DNA from: AC-69 sp963751665
GTDB taxonomy: Bacteria; Actinomycetota; UBA4738; HRBIN12
Reading direction: 5' to 3'
Assembly: GCA_963751665.1 (NCBI GenBank)
Contig: CAVVVF010000003.1
Span: forward strand, 1-64,000
Length of the DNA: 64,000 nucleotides
Positions 1 to 7,904 of the stretch are shown here, piece after piece. Position 1 is the first letter of the stretch. Each line of letters starts with the position of its first letter. The notes beneath the pieces are model-generated. The model worked only from the letters and a program-made list of their open reading frames with translations. It was not told where the DNA came from and ran no database searches. The translations under genes were made by a program, and so were the position numbers.

Positions 1-568
1 AGGCCGTGTCGCGGTTGCGGCCCTTCACCACCATGTGCTGGCGAAAGATGCCTTCGAAGACGAACCCCAGCCTGAGGGCCGCCTCCCGCGACCGCTCGTT
101 GAGTGCGTTGCACTTCCACTCGACGCGCCGGTAGCCGAGGTCGAACGACTCTCGAAGCATCAGATAGGTCGCCTCCGTGTTGGCGCGGGTTCTTTGGGCG
201 GAGGGTGCATACCAGATTCCACCCAGCTCGATCGTGCGCATCTCGGGTTCGACACGCATGAAGCTCGCCATCCCGACGGGGTCACCCGAGGCGTTGTCGA
301 CAACCGTGCGGTAGAGGAAGTCCGGAGTTGTCTCGGCCCACGTCATCCACTCGTGCATGGCCGCCTCGTCTTCGAAGGGGCCGAAGGGAAGGTAGGTCCA
401 GATCGCTTCGCCGCCCGGCGATCGGTGCCAAGAAGCGAACAGCCCCGCTGTGTGGACGTCCGCGACGGTTGGCACGAGCGTAACGAACCTGCCTTCCAGT
501 AGCCGAGTCTCGGGGAAGTTCGCGGGTCCTCCGGTGACCGGCCGGCCTAACGGAGTCTCCGCTGGCAC
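1..568 (-). CDS. GNAT family N-acetyltransferase, RimJ/RimL-like (C-terminus off the left edge)
   Basis: Predicted acetyl-CoA-dependent N-acetyltransferase of the type that modifies proteins or small amines; the substrate is unknown. On the minus strand the frame opens with GTG at 568 just after an in-frame TGA. It begins with a PLGRPV block typical of this subfamily, then LLEGRFVTLVP, GDPVGMASFMRVEPEMRTIE (strands of the GNAT fold), LGGIWYAPSAQRTRANTEA, RRVEWKCNALNERSREAA and LGFVFEGIFRQHMVVKGR, which is the usual end of the acetyl-CoA fold. About 189 residues are present and the frame is still open at base 1, so perhaps 10-30 residues are missing. A GAGGG lies about 10 bases before the GTG. 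The family assignment is secure; the substrate is not. Confidence 0.85.
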   Translation of the reverse strand, partial: MPAETPLGRPVTGGPANFPETRLLEGRFVTLVPTVADVHTAGLFASWHRSPGGEAIWTYLPFGPFEDEAAMHEWMTWAETTPDFLYRTVVDNASGDPVGMASFMRVEPEMRTIELGGIWYAPSAQRTRANTEATYLMLRESFDLGYRRVEWKCNALNERSREAALRLGFVFEGIFRQHMVVKGRNRDTA

Positions 569-1034
569 GGCGTCAGGCCCTCACTGCCACCGCGGTGTCG
601 CCGAGCACTCTGGGCTCCCGTTCAGCGGAGTCGTCATAGATGACCAACGGCGGCGATGGTACAGGAGGTTGTGGTTCAGGTCGCACGGGGCCTTGATCAC
701 TCTACGCCACATGGCCCCAGTCATCATCCGACTCCACGGATGCGTCGACCGAGCTCGCGTCTCGCGGTCGGTGACCAAGCCGTCAGCAGACTCGGCGTCG
801 CAACCCCGCGTCGCCAACCTCAAGAATCCGGCGAGGAAGGCTGCCACGAGGACGGACAGTGCCGCCGATGAGCTCCGACACGCCCGGTCCACCCCTCGGA
901 TCAGTCGACGTGAACGTCGTCGCGATGCTGACCGAAGAGCTCAGCATAAATCGTCGTCATCGTCTCCATGGTCAGATCGTCGCGCGAAACGCCGAATAGC
1001 GTGTTCGGAAAGTCCAGCTCCTTGACCTTCGGCC
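569..1034. pseudogene. Gap with a possible decayed gene end (minus, 901-1034)
   Basis: No intact gene between the GNAT start and the repeat block. On the minus strand 1034-901 reads as an open, protein-like tail containing WPKVKELDFPNTLFGVSRDD, then METMTTIYAELFGQHRDD and a TGA at 901-903. It has no start: upstream its frame runs straight into the GC-rich repeat block. It may be the 3' remnant of a gene cut by the repeats. The family is not recognised. The 581-892 minus frame in the same gap has no protein-like composition and was not called. Confidence 0.3.
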
Positions 1035-1365
1035 AGGCGCGACCCGGACCCCGAGGGTTGCTCGGAAAGGGGGGCGTTCGACCCGGCTAAGGCTCAAGCC
1101 TGGATCCGGGGCCGATACCGAGCCCCGAAGGGTGCCCGGGAAGGCGGCGGGGCGTTCGACCCCTGCCCAAGGCGCGACCCCGGACCCGAAGGGTCGTCCG
1201 GAGGGGCGGCGTTCGACCTCCCCCCTATCACGAGGGCGGACCAGACTCGGAGCCCGACGACGAGCCCGAGGGTTGCTCGCGGAGGGGGGCGGCGTTTGGG
1301 CCCCGGATCCAAGCCCGAGCGGCACTCAGGGCTCGATCTCAGCCTTGGGGTGGGCGAAACGCTCG
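1035..1365. repeat. GC-rich repeat block 1 (R1), about four degenerate units
   Basis: Four degenerate units of roughly 55-80 bp. Each has a CCCGAGGGTTGCTCG-like part, then a GGAGGGGGGCGGCGTTCG-like part, then GGATCC or a C-rich stretch. The right edge (about 1326-1365) carries an inverted piece: the minus strand there reads GTTTCGCCCACCCCAAGG, which is also found on the plus strand in block R2 (about 5917-5935). Related blocks lie at 5.7-6.14 kb and 7.9-8.17 kb. All are intergenic or at gene ends. Function unknown. Confidence 0.65.
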
Positions 1366-2138
1366 CGGCCCCCTGTTCCGAGACGCAACCCCTGACGACG
1401 CGCGGTTCTTGCGGGTGCCCTGGGGATTCGAAAACAGCACCCTGCCTTCAGCGCGCGCAATCCCCGAAGATGATCGTCACTGGCTGTCTGGACGGGTGGG
1501 ATTGCTAGGCGACGAGGGTGCCATTTGAGAGCCCAAACAAGAGCGCCTCCAGCCACGGCCGTCATCAGCAAAGATCCGAGAGCACCGTCGCCTGCTGACA
1601 CGACCAAGTCGAGCAGAAGGACAAGTGAGCCTATTCCAAGCGAAGCGGCAACTGCTTTGGTTCCAGTCACACCTTGGCGTACTGCTCTCCGTACGAAGAT
1701 TGCTGGAGCCACGTACGCCCCGACGACGTACGCAGGCGCCATCGCGATCCGCCACGGTCCTTCGATGTCTGTTACAAAGCCGACGCCGAAGAGAAGAAGT
1801 ATGGGCAGGGCGATCAGTGCCAAGGCCCACACGAAGACGGGGCGGAGTGCTCCCATGTCGGAAGGAGGGCCGTTGGCCTGCACGAGCCGAGCTCGCACGA
1901 TCCAGGCGAGCTTTGCCACGGTGAGCACGAGGATTCCGAGTAGGAGGACCCCGGGAGCGGCCTCGGCAGGACCATCAACGCAGGGCGATTCGCACTCGAG
2001 ACTGAAGAGCGGGATCGCGAACCAGAGGAGGAGGAACCCAGCGATCGTAACCGACCAAACGCCGAGGACGAAGAGTCTGGGTAGTCGGCTGGATGGTCTT
2101 GACCGCTCCACGTCTCTCCGCACGATCATGTCCGGCAC
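1326..2138 (-). CDS. Multi-pass membrane protein of unknown function, tail read from a repeat
   Basis: 270 residues, start ATG at 2138. About six hydrophobic segments can be seen at roughly residues 22-47, 64-84, 100-122, 130-150, 164-184 and 188-206, with a short loop containing two Cys after the first. No catalytic motif is recognisable. From about residue 215 the composition changes to Arg/Gly-rich sequence. The last residues, ending RERFAHPKAEIEP, are translated from the inverted edge of the GC-rich repeat block, so the native C-terminus has probably been replaced or extended. The first 38-bp family-2 motif lies about 50 bases upstream. The function is unknown. Confidence 0.6.
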   Translation of the reverse strand: MPDMIVRRDVERSRPSSRLPRLFVLGVWSVTIAGFLLLWFAIPLFSLECESPCVDGPAEAAPGVLLLGILVLTVAKLAWIVRARLVQANGPPSDMGALRPVFVWALALIALPILLLFGVGFVTDIEGPWRIAMAPAYVVGAYVAPAIFVRRAVRQGVTGTKAVAASLGIGSLVLLLDLVVSAGDGALGSLLMTAVAGGALVWALKWHPRRLAIPPVQTASDDHLRGLRALKAGCCFRIPRAPARTARRQGLRLGTGGRERFAHPKAEIEP

Positions 2139-2187
2139 GGGAATCCTCTTTATCGGTTATATGGCGTTCCAGCTGTAGCCGCCCCCA

Positions 2188-2226
2188 CCCTTTCGATCCG
2201 CGGAAAAAGTTCCTAAATCGTAGACG
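2188..2226. repeat. 38-bp intergenic motif, copy A
   Basis: Reads CCCTTTCGATCCGCGG, then AAAAAGTTCC and, after five bases, CGTAGACG. It shares the CCCTYTCGATCCGCGGA...GTTCC...CGTAGAC plan with copies at 2632 and 3160. The CCGCGG core is palindromic. It lies between the start of the 2138 gene and the end of the 2237 gene. Confidence 0.6.
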
Positions 2227-2236
2227 CGGAGCCCGG

Positions 2237-2608
2237 TTATCGCTCAGCGCCGTCACTGATGCGCCGACGGCCGACCGGGCGGCTGGTCTTCCCCTTCGTC
2301 CATCCAGTGAGCCCCACAAGCGCGTACGCGCCACCGCGGAGGTCAGGATCGAGGCCCAGGAAGACGGTCACGCGAATGTCCTGGTCGTCCTCATCGATCT
2401 CGATGTGGTGGAGACCGTCTACGATCCCGTGAAGGAACTCGATTCGGAGCGTCTGATCATCCGGCTCGACATCTATCCAATCCCACGGGACCGCCCGGAG
2501 GTTAGTTCGAGAAGGGTTCGGAATCGCAGCACCTCCTCGGGACGCCCCCCGAAGAAGAACTTCCGCTTGGCCCTTGGTAACTCGTCCCACGCCCCAATCA
2601 TCTACCAA
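2237..2608 (-). CDS. Small acidic hypothetical protein
   Basis: The C-terminal 85 residues have good coding character: an acidic, beta-rich pattern with PWDWIDVEPDDQTLRIEF, GLHHIEIDEDDQDIRVTVFL and then GGAYALVGLTGWTKGKTSRP. Such short proteins are usually of unknown function. The start is uncertain. The frame stays open upstream to 2881, but residues before about 2610 are Arg-rich and noncoding-like and cross repeat copy B. Candidate starts are TTG at 2608 and GTG at 2590. It is divergent from the gene at 2764. Confidence 0.5.
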   Translation of the reverse strand: MVDDWGVGRVTKGQAEVLLRGASRGGAAIPNPSRTNLRAVPWDWIDVEPDDQTLRIEFLHGIVDGLHHIEIDEDDQDIRVTVFLGLDPDLRGGAYALVGLTGWTKGKTSRPVGRRRISDGAER

Positions 2609-2631
2609 TCGCCGGTGCAAGCGGCAGCGCG

Positions 2632-2669
2632 CCCTCTCGATCCGCGGATATCGTTCCTTATGCGTAGAC
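2632..2669. repeat. 38-bp intergenic motif, copy B
   Basis: Reads CCCTCTCGATCCGCGG, then ATATCGTTCC and, after four bases, GCGTAGACC. It is the second of three copies within 1 kb and sits in the divergent gap between the genes at 2237-2608 (minus) and 2764 (plus). Confidence 0.6.
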
Positions 2670-2763
2670 CCGGTGCTGCTTCTAGAGTGTCGGCGCCTCA
2701 GTGCTGGGGCACCGAGACGGAAAGGGCCGGCCTGCAATATGACTCTCAGAACCAGCGGAGAGG

Positions 2764-3099
2764 ATGATGGCGATCGACGTCTATCTCTGGGACGAGTCGC
2801 GCTTGCTGGGGTTGGAACGCCCGTGGCGCGAGGAGTCCGTGGCTGGCGCTCGCGACTTCGTCGCCGCACTCGGGAACGCAATCCAAGCCGGTGAACCTCT
2901 GGAACTGATCAAGTACATCGATCCGTACGGCAACACGGTCTTCAATCAGGTACAGATGCCGACCGTCATCGCGGAATTCGAGCGCGTGTCGAGGTATTTC
3001 GAGAGGCCGTTCGAGAAGCGAGCCCTAGAGGGAGTCTTGCGTCTAGCTCGCATCTGCGAAAGGGAGGTCCATCACTACCTCGTCTTCATAGGTGACTAG
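2764..3099 (+). CDS. Hypothetical protein, about 110 residues
   Basis: Start ATG at 2764 (or the next ATG at 2767), preceded by GGAGAGG at the right spacing. The sequence is compact and globular, with ELIKYIDPYGNTVFNQVQMP and then IAEFERVSRYFE. The 'IDPYG..xFN..Q...+..E' pattern resembles small actinobacterial proteins with no assigned function, often found as orphans. No signal peptide or membrane segment. Repeat copies lie about 100 bases upstream (B) and 60 bases downstream (C). The function is unknown. Confidence 0.7.
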   Translation: MMAIDVYLWDESRLLGLERPWREESVAGARDFVAALGNAIQAGEPLELIKYIDPYGNTVFNQVQMPTVIAEFERVSRYFERPFEKRALEGVLRLARICEREVHHYLVFIGD

Positions 3100-3159
3100 T
3101 CACATCGCGCAGCAGGTCACGGCGCCAATCGTCGTCCGGACTGACACGCCCGGCGCTCA

Positions 3160-3194
3160 CCCTCTCGATCCGCGGACAACGTTCCACGTAGACG
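3160..3194. repeat. 38-bp intergenic motif, copy C
   Basis: Reads CCCTCTCGATCCGCGG, then ACAACGTTCC and, after one base, CGTAGACG. It is slightly shortened between GTTCC and CGTAGAC compared with copies A and B. It lies between the genes at 2764-3099 and 3307. Confidence 0.6.
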
Positions 3195-3306
3195 CCGCCC
3201 CCTTGGCGGCTCGGATTTGGGCTGGGGGCCAATTGCCGCCCCGTTTCACGCGACGCCTGGACTCGGTTACAGTCCTGGTCGAGCGAGGGGCAATTGGAGA
3301 GGAGAC

Positions 3307-3890
3307 ATGCAGTCGCTCCTGCGTACGATCTTCTTGGGCGTTCCGGTAATCCTCCTGTCGGTGAGTTGTGAGGACGGTCCGGCTCTCCAAGCGAGTGGCT
3401 CTCCAATTGCGTCCTCTCCCACCGCCTCTGCGAGCCCTGAGGTCACACGCCCGCAGAAACCGAGGGCGCAAGCGGGCAGGTTGGAGGGAATGTACTCGGT
3501 CAAGTACACGCTAATCCTGTCCGACATCCCAGACTCTGCACGAGTTCAGCAGAACCGGTGGCGCACTTCGGCTGCCTGCAAAACCGGCGGCTCGTGTAAT
3601 GCGCGTGTTGAGAGTCTGAACAACCGTTGGAAGGCAACCGCGGCCGTGGCGGCTTGTATCGCTGGGCTAGAAGCATCAAGAACGTATACACCTGCGGAAG
3701 CGGGGACAATGTCAACTACAACATCGCTGCAACCTACGAGTACTCAATCAGGGGGCAGAAGGTGCGTTGGGATGGGGAGAACTGGGTGATTTCATCCTTC
3801 CGCGGCACGCTCGTTTCGAAGGGGCTTAGGGGATGTGGCCTGTCGGGGCCGCCTCAGCAGAAGTGGGCGATTCTGGGCAGGCTGCAGTAA
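3307..3890 (+). CDS. Secreted lipoprotein, unknown function, with a frameshift near 3630
   Basis: The ATG at 3307 follows GGAGAGGAGAC. A signal peptide ends in a lipobox, ILLSVSC (Cys about residue 20), followed by a Ser/Thr/Pro-rich linker and a beta-rich domain starting MYSVKYTLILSDIPDSARVQ. The first frame loses coding character after NNRWKAT. The frame one base earlier then supplies GGLYRWARSIKNVYTCGSGD and IAATYEYSIRGQKVRWDGEN, ending at TAA 3890. A single-base deletion near 3625-3640 would explain this. The joined protein is about 194 residues. Paired Cys residues suggest a disulfide-bonded extracellular domain. It is either a sequencing indel or a young pseudogene. Confidence 0.65.
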
Positions 3891-3922
3891 TGGGCGAGAT
3901 GGCGCGCCTCTGAGCGTGCTTA

Positions 3923-4162
3923 CTAAAGTTCGGAAGCATGCGTCTGCCCCCCTTCTGCTCTGGCAAGGTAAATCGTCGAGGCGGCAACAACCTGGTGGAT
4001 TTGGTCTCCCAGGTGCTCCATAGCTGGGTGCAGGAGGGTTCGGTGCGCGGCTCGAAATTCGGACGAGCGATTGCCCGATCTCGTCAGAACGAGGGTAGCG
4101 ATCGATGCAACCGCTGCAATGGAGGACCCAACTAGAGCTGCCGTGACCTGAGCATCATCCAT
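3923..4162 (-). CDS. Small single-pass membrane protein
   Basis: 79 residues from ATG 4162, with a GGGGGAG about 12 bases upstream. One N-terminal membrane segment (about residues 7-27, VTAALVGSSIAAVASIATLV) is followed by a short basic soluble tail with EFRAAHRTLLHPAMEHLGDQ. This architecture is common for small actinobacterial proteins of unknown function. It is oriented with the PIN-like gene but separated from it by about 200 bases, in which I see nothing convincing. Confidence 0.5.
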   Translation of the reverse strand: MDDAQVTAALVGSSIAAVASIATLVLTRSGNRSSEFRAAHRTLLHPAMEHLGDQIHQVVAASTIYLARAEGGQTHASEL

Positions 4163-4361
4163 ACCTAGATTCTCCCCCTCAACGAGTTCGGATGCTTTTG
4201 GACCGTCATCTGACGCATCCCTTGCATCAGGGCCCTGGCAGGGCTGAGATCCGGCTGTCCCGATCGTTGCTCACAAAGGTGCGGCGATCGAAGGCTAGCT
4301 AACGCACCTCCGACCCAATGGCGCCGTCTGTTCCGAATCTGCCCTCGAACGGCCACAGGCA

Positions 4362-5633
4362 CTAAGGCGGTTGAACTGGCTCGTTGGTCGCGAGCGCGCG
4401 AGCAAAGTCGAGGATGCCGAGCGTCATCGAGTCACCCAATCCGACTCGATGTTCTTTCGCGATCACCGCAATGGTCTGCAGCCGCTGCGAGACCGGAAGG
4501 GGCCAGAGAGTCAAGTGCGAGTTACGTTTTCCGAATCGATCAGAGTTGAGCCCTCCAGTAGCTCCCTTAACTCCGAGGAGGCGTTTCATCTCCCTGTCGA
4601 GGCAGACACTGAGCTGCGACAATTTCTTCCCGACACGCCAACAGCTGACAACTACGAAGTCAGATTCGTCCGGCAATACGGTCTCTTCCAGGTTTGCAGG
4701 ACGCTCGAACCACACGTTGTCTGGGCTATCTTCGAAGATGTCGCCCAAAGCTGGCTCATCTAAGACGAGGCGTTGCGGTCGATAGTACGAGAAGGCGGTA
4801 GCGTATGAATCTCCCAGCAGCATGTTTCGGTAGTCCAGATCCAACAGGTTCCAGAGCTTGTAGTACTGCTCTAGTACATCCTTATCCTTTGTTAGAAGAG
4901 CTGTAGGTGTACCAGAGTGGAGTGCGTGAGCGAACGACCAACACACAAGTTCTTCGTCCGCATGGCTCAAGCTGCTGAAGTCGCTGCTCATGCCCTTCTT
5001 GCCTAGAAGCCAGCCCCGCTCTCCATATTGGCGTTGGACCTCTCCGATGACTTCCTCCCGCGTCGGCGACCTGTTCAGTGTCGCCGCAAGTTGATGCTCA
5101 ACGAGCAGCGACGTCTGCTTTCTCCGCACGAGCAGATTCAAATAGAAATTGGCACCGTGCCGAACCGTATCAGGCACTCCCATTCGCTCCGGGAATTGCA
5201 GGCGCGGATCCCTCGATAGGATTGGTTCGGACATCGGATGCGACGCATTCCTCGCAAGCCATGGTTCCAACTCTGAAATGACCGCAGGTATGATGATCAG
5301 TTGTCCGCTTCCAAGCAGTTCAGCCCATGCCTCGGTGGGAATGTCAAAGTCAAAGATGCTCGTGTCGCAGAAGATCGCGTGGCGCGACATGTGGACAGCG
5401 CGCACGAGCATTTCCGGCTTGAAGGGTGGCTCAGAGAGTCGAGCCGTTAGCCTGGGGATGAACGTGCGATCGTAGGGGTCTACGGTGCCGCCTTCTCCCA
5501 CGCGAGCAGCAAATCGGGTTGTCGGTGTGCTCAAGACCGGCTGATGTTCTTGCCACTTCTTCCGATCTCGTCGAGACAGGACAATCTCCTCCCAACGAGT
5601 TTGCATTACCTGCGGAAACTTTCGAGCTCTCAT
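4362..5633 (-). CDS. PIN-like domain protein, possible nuclease
   Basis: 423 residues. The middle (about 85-260) has the layout of a PIN-fold metal-dependent RNase. An acidic residue sits at the end of strand 1 (HAIFCDTSIFDFDIP, Asp90), a Glu after the next strand and helix (LIIIPAVISELEPWL, Glu121), and further acids at SHADEELVCWSFAHA (Asp226) and TALLTKDKDVLEQYY (Asp250/252). The N-terminal 80 and C-terminal 150 residues match nothing I recognise. It is much longer than VapC-type toxins (about 130 residues) and no antitoxin-sized gene abuts it. Base composition is less GC-rich than the core genes. The fold is inferred from motif spacing; the function is unknown. Confidence 0.65.
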   Translation of the reverse strand: MRARKFPQVMQTRWEEIVLSRRDRKKWQEHQPVLSTPTTRFAARVGEGGTVDPYDRTFIPRLTARLSEPPFKPEMLVRAVHMSRHAIFCDTSIFDFDIPTEAWAELLGSGQLIIIPAVISELEPWLARNASHPMSEPILSRDPRLQFPERMGVPDTVRHGANFYLNLLVRRKQTSLLVEHQLAATLNRSPTREEVIGEVQRQYGERGWLLGKKGMSSDFSSLSHADEELVCWSFAHALHSGTPTALLTKDKDVLEQYYKLWNLLDLDYRNMLLGDSYATAFSYYRPQRLVLDEPALGDIFEDSPDNVWFERPANLEETVLPDESDFVVVSCWRVGKKLSQLSVCLDREMKRLLGVKGATGGLNSDRFGKRNSHLTLWPLPVSQRLQTIAVIAKEHRVGLGDSMTLGILDFARALATNEPVQPP

Positions 5634-5689
5634 GAGAGGGTAGCTGTCGTGGCACTCGACGCCACCCCTCGCGGGGGGATTGAATCATT

Positions 5690-6140
5690 CGCACAGATGC
5701 TTCGCGGCTCTCGTTCTCGGAATGGCCTCGAGGGGGGACGGGAGTCCCGGTCGCCGTCGCCTTTGACATGGATCAATGTGGGCCGGCGTTCGGGCCCGAC
5801 CGGGATGCCAAGCCGGGGTGCGGAAGCCTGACCGCCAGGCCCAAGGGGGGCAGCGTTCGGCATCTCCCAGACCAGGCCCGAGCCCGAGGGGTTGCCTGGA
5901 GAAAGAGGGGCGACGTTTCGCCCACCCCAAGGTCGAGACCGCAGACCCGGGGTTGCTTGGAGGGGGGCGGCGTTCCGGCTACCCTCACGTCAAACCCCAT
6001 CTCCGCGGGCAAACCCGCGGGTTCGGTGTCGGCGGAGACGGAGACCCAGCCTTCCTCCGGGGATAAGGGTCACGCCTCGGGAGGGCCCGAACGCCGCCCC
6101 CCCTTCGCGATCAACTCCCTGCGACTCGGGCTGGGCCGAA
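5690..6140. repeat. GC-rich repeat block 2 (R2) in a 730-bp gene-free gap
   Basis: Five or six degenerate units of the R1 family, for example GAGCCCGAGGGGTTGCCTGG and GGGGTTGCTTGGAGGGGGG, each followed by a GGCGGCGTTC-like part. The last part (about 6085-6140) is inverted: CCCGAACGCCGCCCCCCTTC. Adjoining it, the minus strand 6310-6187 reads a short protein-like tail with EELSLNLEEALERRNAV and VVRWLGSTVEEAEVDLEIG but has no start. It may be another gene end cut by repeats. Nothing else is seen between 5634 and 6363. Confidence 0.6.
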
Positions 6141-6363
6141 CGCGGATTGCCCAGCGACTCAGGGAACCTGAGGGTCAGCCTATCTCGAGGTCTACCTCGG
6201 CCTCCTCGACGGTGGAGCCGAGCCACCGCACAACGTTGTTGTGCGTGGAGACGGCATTTCTGCGCTCTAGAGCTTCCTCTAAGTTGAGACTCAGTTCTTC
6301 GCCCTACACGTTCGCTCGAAACGAGTCATCACGCGCGCCCTTTACCGATTGATCAAGACCGGA

Positions 6364-6723
6364 CTAGCACGATGTGGCAGGAATCATCACTGGTACGGGG
6401 TCTTCCCCAGTAACCTCCACTTCGAGGATCTGGCTCGGCTGATCACCGATCTGGACCTGGGCGAAGCTGATTTGAGGCTTCCCTGTGTCTGCGAAGATGT
6501 TCGCGATGCGGCGAGCAGCAACCGCCTGGACGATCACATGATCGTGCCATCCGCTTGCCTGTTTCGGAGGAGATGATGCATCGGAGAAGCTAACCCTTGC
6601 GGATTGAGCGCATGGGTTGAATACAATACCGTCGAGGTACGTCGAGCATGAGGGCAGCAGGAACGACAGAACAGCCAGGCAGCCCAACCTGATGGACAGT
6701 CGCCTTGCTCGTGTCCAGGGCAT
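6364..6723 (-). CDS. Small lipoprotein of unknown function
   Basis: 119 residues from ATG 6723. The frame is open further upstream to 7014, but that part lacks coding character. A basic N-terminus (MPWTRARRLSIRLG) is followed by a hydrophobic core and the lipobox SFLLPSCS. The mature part has one Cys pair candidate and ends in Cys (VPVMIPATSC). Beta-rich segments include IVFNPCAQSARVSFSDAS and QISFAQVQIGDQPSQILEVE. It is probably exported and lipid-anchored. Spacing to the small membrane gene upstream is 140 bases. Confidence 0.6.
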   Translation of the reverse strand: MPWTRARRLSIRLGCLAVLSFLLPSCSTYLDGIVFNPCAQSARVSFSDASSPPKQASGWHDHVIVQAVAARRIANIFADTGKPQISFAQVQIGDQPSQILEVEVTGEDPVPVMIPATSC

Positions 6724-6863
6724 TCCCCGGTTCCCACCTGATACGCGCGTCGTCTCGTACAGATACTGCTTCCTCCCGATGGCCGCAGCAAGCGTGACCG
6801 CGCTGTCCCTACCGATCCAACGCTCGTAACGGGCCTCGGGACCATAGCGTTCATAGGTCTCGA

Positions 6864-7082
6864 CTATCGCCAGGTACGGGCGAAGAATATGAGGGCGAGA
6901 TAGGCGGCCAGAAGGAGCAGGGCGAAAATCAACGCTGGCAAGTGCCACGGCTTCGACCCGAACCGTGTGGCTGGATTTCGTTGCTCCTCCCGCATCACAC
7001 GCAGAGGAAGCCACAGTCGGAGGAAAAAGACCACCACTATGGCGATGGCGCCAACGAGCACGCTCTCGAAGAATCGGGTCAC
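6864..7082 (-). CDS. Two-helix small membrane protein
   Basis: 72 residues with two clear membrane helices (about residues 4-24, VGAIAIVVVFFLRLWLPL region, and 48-68, LPALIFALLLLAAYLALIFF) joined by a basic loop. I choose GTG 7082 because its first bases overlap the TGA of the upstream PH-like gene (GTGA). That implies translational coupling, and an AGGGA precedes it. The longer frame to 7298 lies entirely inside the PH-like gene and is an artefact. Unknown function; probably acts with the PH-like protein. Confidence 0.6.
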   Translation of the reverse strand: MTRFFESVLVGAIAIVVVFFLRLWLPLRVMREEQRNPATRFGSKPWHLPALIFALLLLAAYLALIFFARTWR

Positions 7083-7552
7083 GTCCCTGTTCGTGGTTTT
7101 GCGGACCCGCCTGCCTTCACAAAGGCTTGCTGAAGTTGGCGGACAGCACTCACGACCTTGTAGTTGTCTTGCCTTTGCCATGGGATGCCGACGAGACAAC
7201 GGATAGAGATTTGCTGGCCAGAGGTCAGCTCGACATACGCCATCGTTCGAAGCCCAGCCCAAGTGGTGCGCACGTCGATAGACTTGATGTCGCGCCAAGC
7301 GAGTCTCCTGGTGCGCCAGGGCTCCCGAATGGTAATTCCATCGGATTGGATGGTCACTCCCGAGCGAGCCTCGCGCAGAAAGTAGACACAGCCACCCATA
7401 TTGACGGCAACTATCAGTACCTTGTCTGCAACCCGCTCATAAACAAAGAACGCGAAGGGAGTGAGTGCAGCAAGGATCACGGCGAACCCGTAATCAAACC
7501 ATCGAGGACGACCAGTCAGCCGAAAGGTCGATCCAAGGTCTGACTCGTTCAT
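7079..7552 (-). CDS. Bacterial PH-like membrane protein
   Basis: 157 residues from ATG 7552. Two adjacent hydrophobic helices (about residues 22-41 and 44-58) precede a soluble domain. That domain begins GVTIQSDGITIREPWRTRRL and continues LAWRDIKSIDVRTTWAGLR, the usual opening of actinobacterial membrane-anchored PH-like domains. The C-terminus is a short amphipathic helix (YKVVSAVRQLQQAFVKAG). It overlaps the next small membrane gene by 4 bases, forming a two-gene unit. The role is unknown. Confidence 0.65.
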   Translation of the reverse strand: MNESDLGSTFRLTGRPRWFDYGFAVILAALTPFAFFVYERVADKVLIVAVNMGGCVYFLREARSGVTIQSDGITIREPWRTRRLAWRDIKSIDVRTTWAGLRTMAYVELTSGQQISIRCLVGIPWQRQDNYKVVSAVRQLQQAFVKAGGSAKPRTGT

Positions 7553-7900
7553 TTCTGATCTATCGGTTCCAGCACACCCGCCTTGAGGGGAAGTAGCTTG
7601 TCAGTCCATCCTCAAGAGGCGATGCAAAGAACGGACACGTGTCGCTGCTGGTAGAAGCAAGATAGCGGGGTCGCCTGCTTCTGGATCGCCGACTACGTGC
7701 TTCTCCTGGTAGACCGACGAGCTATGTTGCGAACCGCCGGTCTGGGAAACTGCATCACTCACACCCCTATAGCTGCATCACTATGCGACGAATTTGCAAT
7801 CACAGCGACGTGTGTGAAGTCGTGAGGACCATGTCCCGGGATCATGCGGACGACGAATCCCTGTAAGATCTTCGATCAGCTAGCGACGCCGGCGGGGAGA
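7553..7900. other. Gene-free gap upstream of the PH-like gene
   Basis: No gene, RNA or terminator recognised. CTGCATCACT occurs twice 25 bases apart at about 7752-7787. The sequence is AT-richer than its surroundings and then passes into repeat block R3. Confidence 0.4.
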
Positions 7901-7904
7901 GCGG

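Noticed and set aside
581..892. Minus-strand frame of 103 codons with a hydrophobic start
   Set aside because: Composition not protein-like, no ribosome site, and the rest is Arg/Ser/Thr-rich.
1035..1365. CRISPR array
   Set aside because: Units are degenerate, unequal in length, without unique spacers of constant size, and no cas gene is present.
2188..3194. Integron cassette array with attC sites
   Set aside because: The motif lacks RYYYAAC/GTTRRRY core pairs and there is no integrase; kept only as a repeat of unknown nature.
4165..4362. 65-codon minus-strand frame between two genes
   Set aside because: No family, no ribosome site; short enough to occur by chance.
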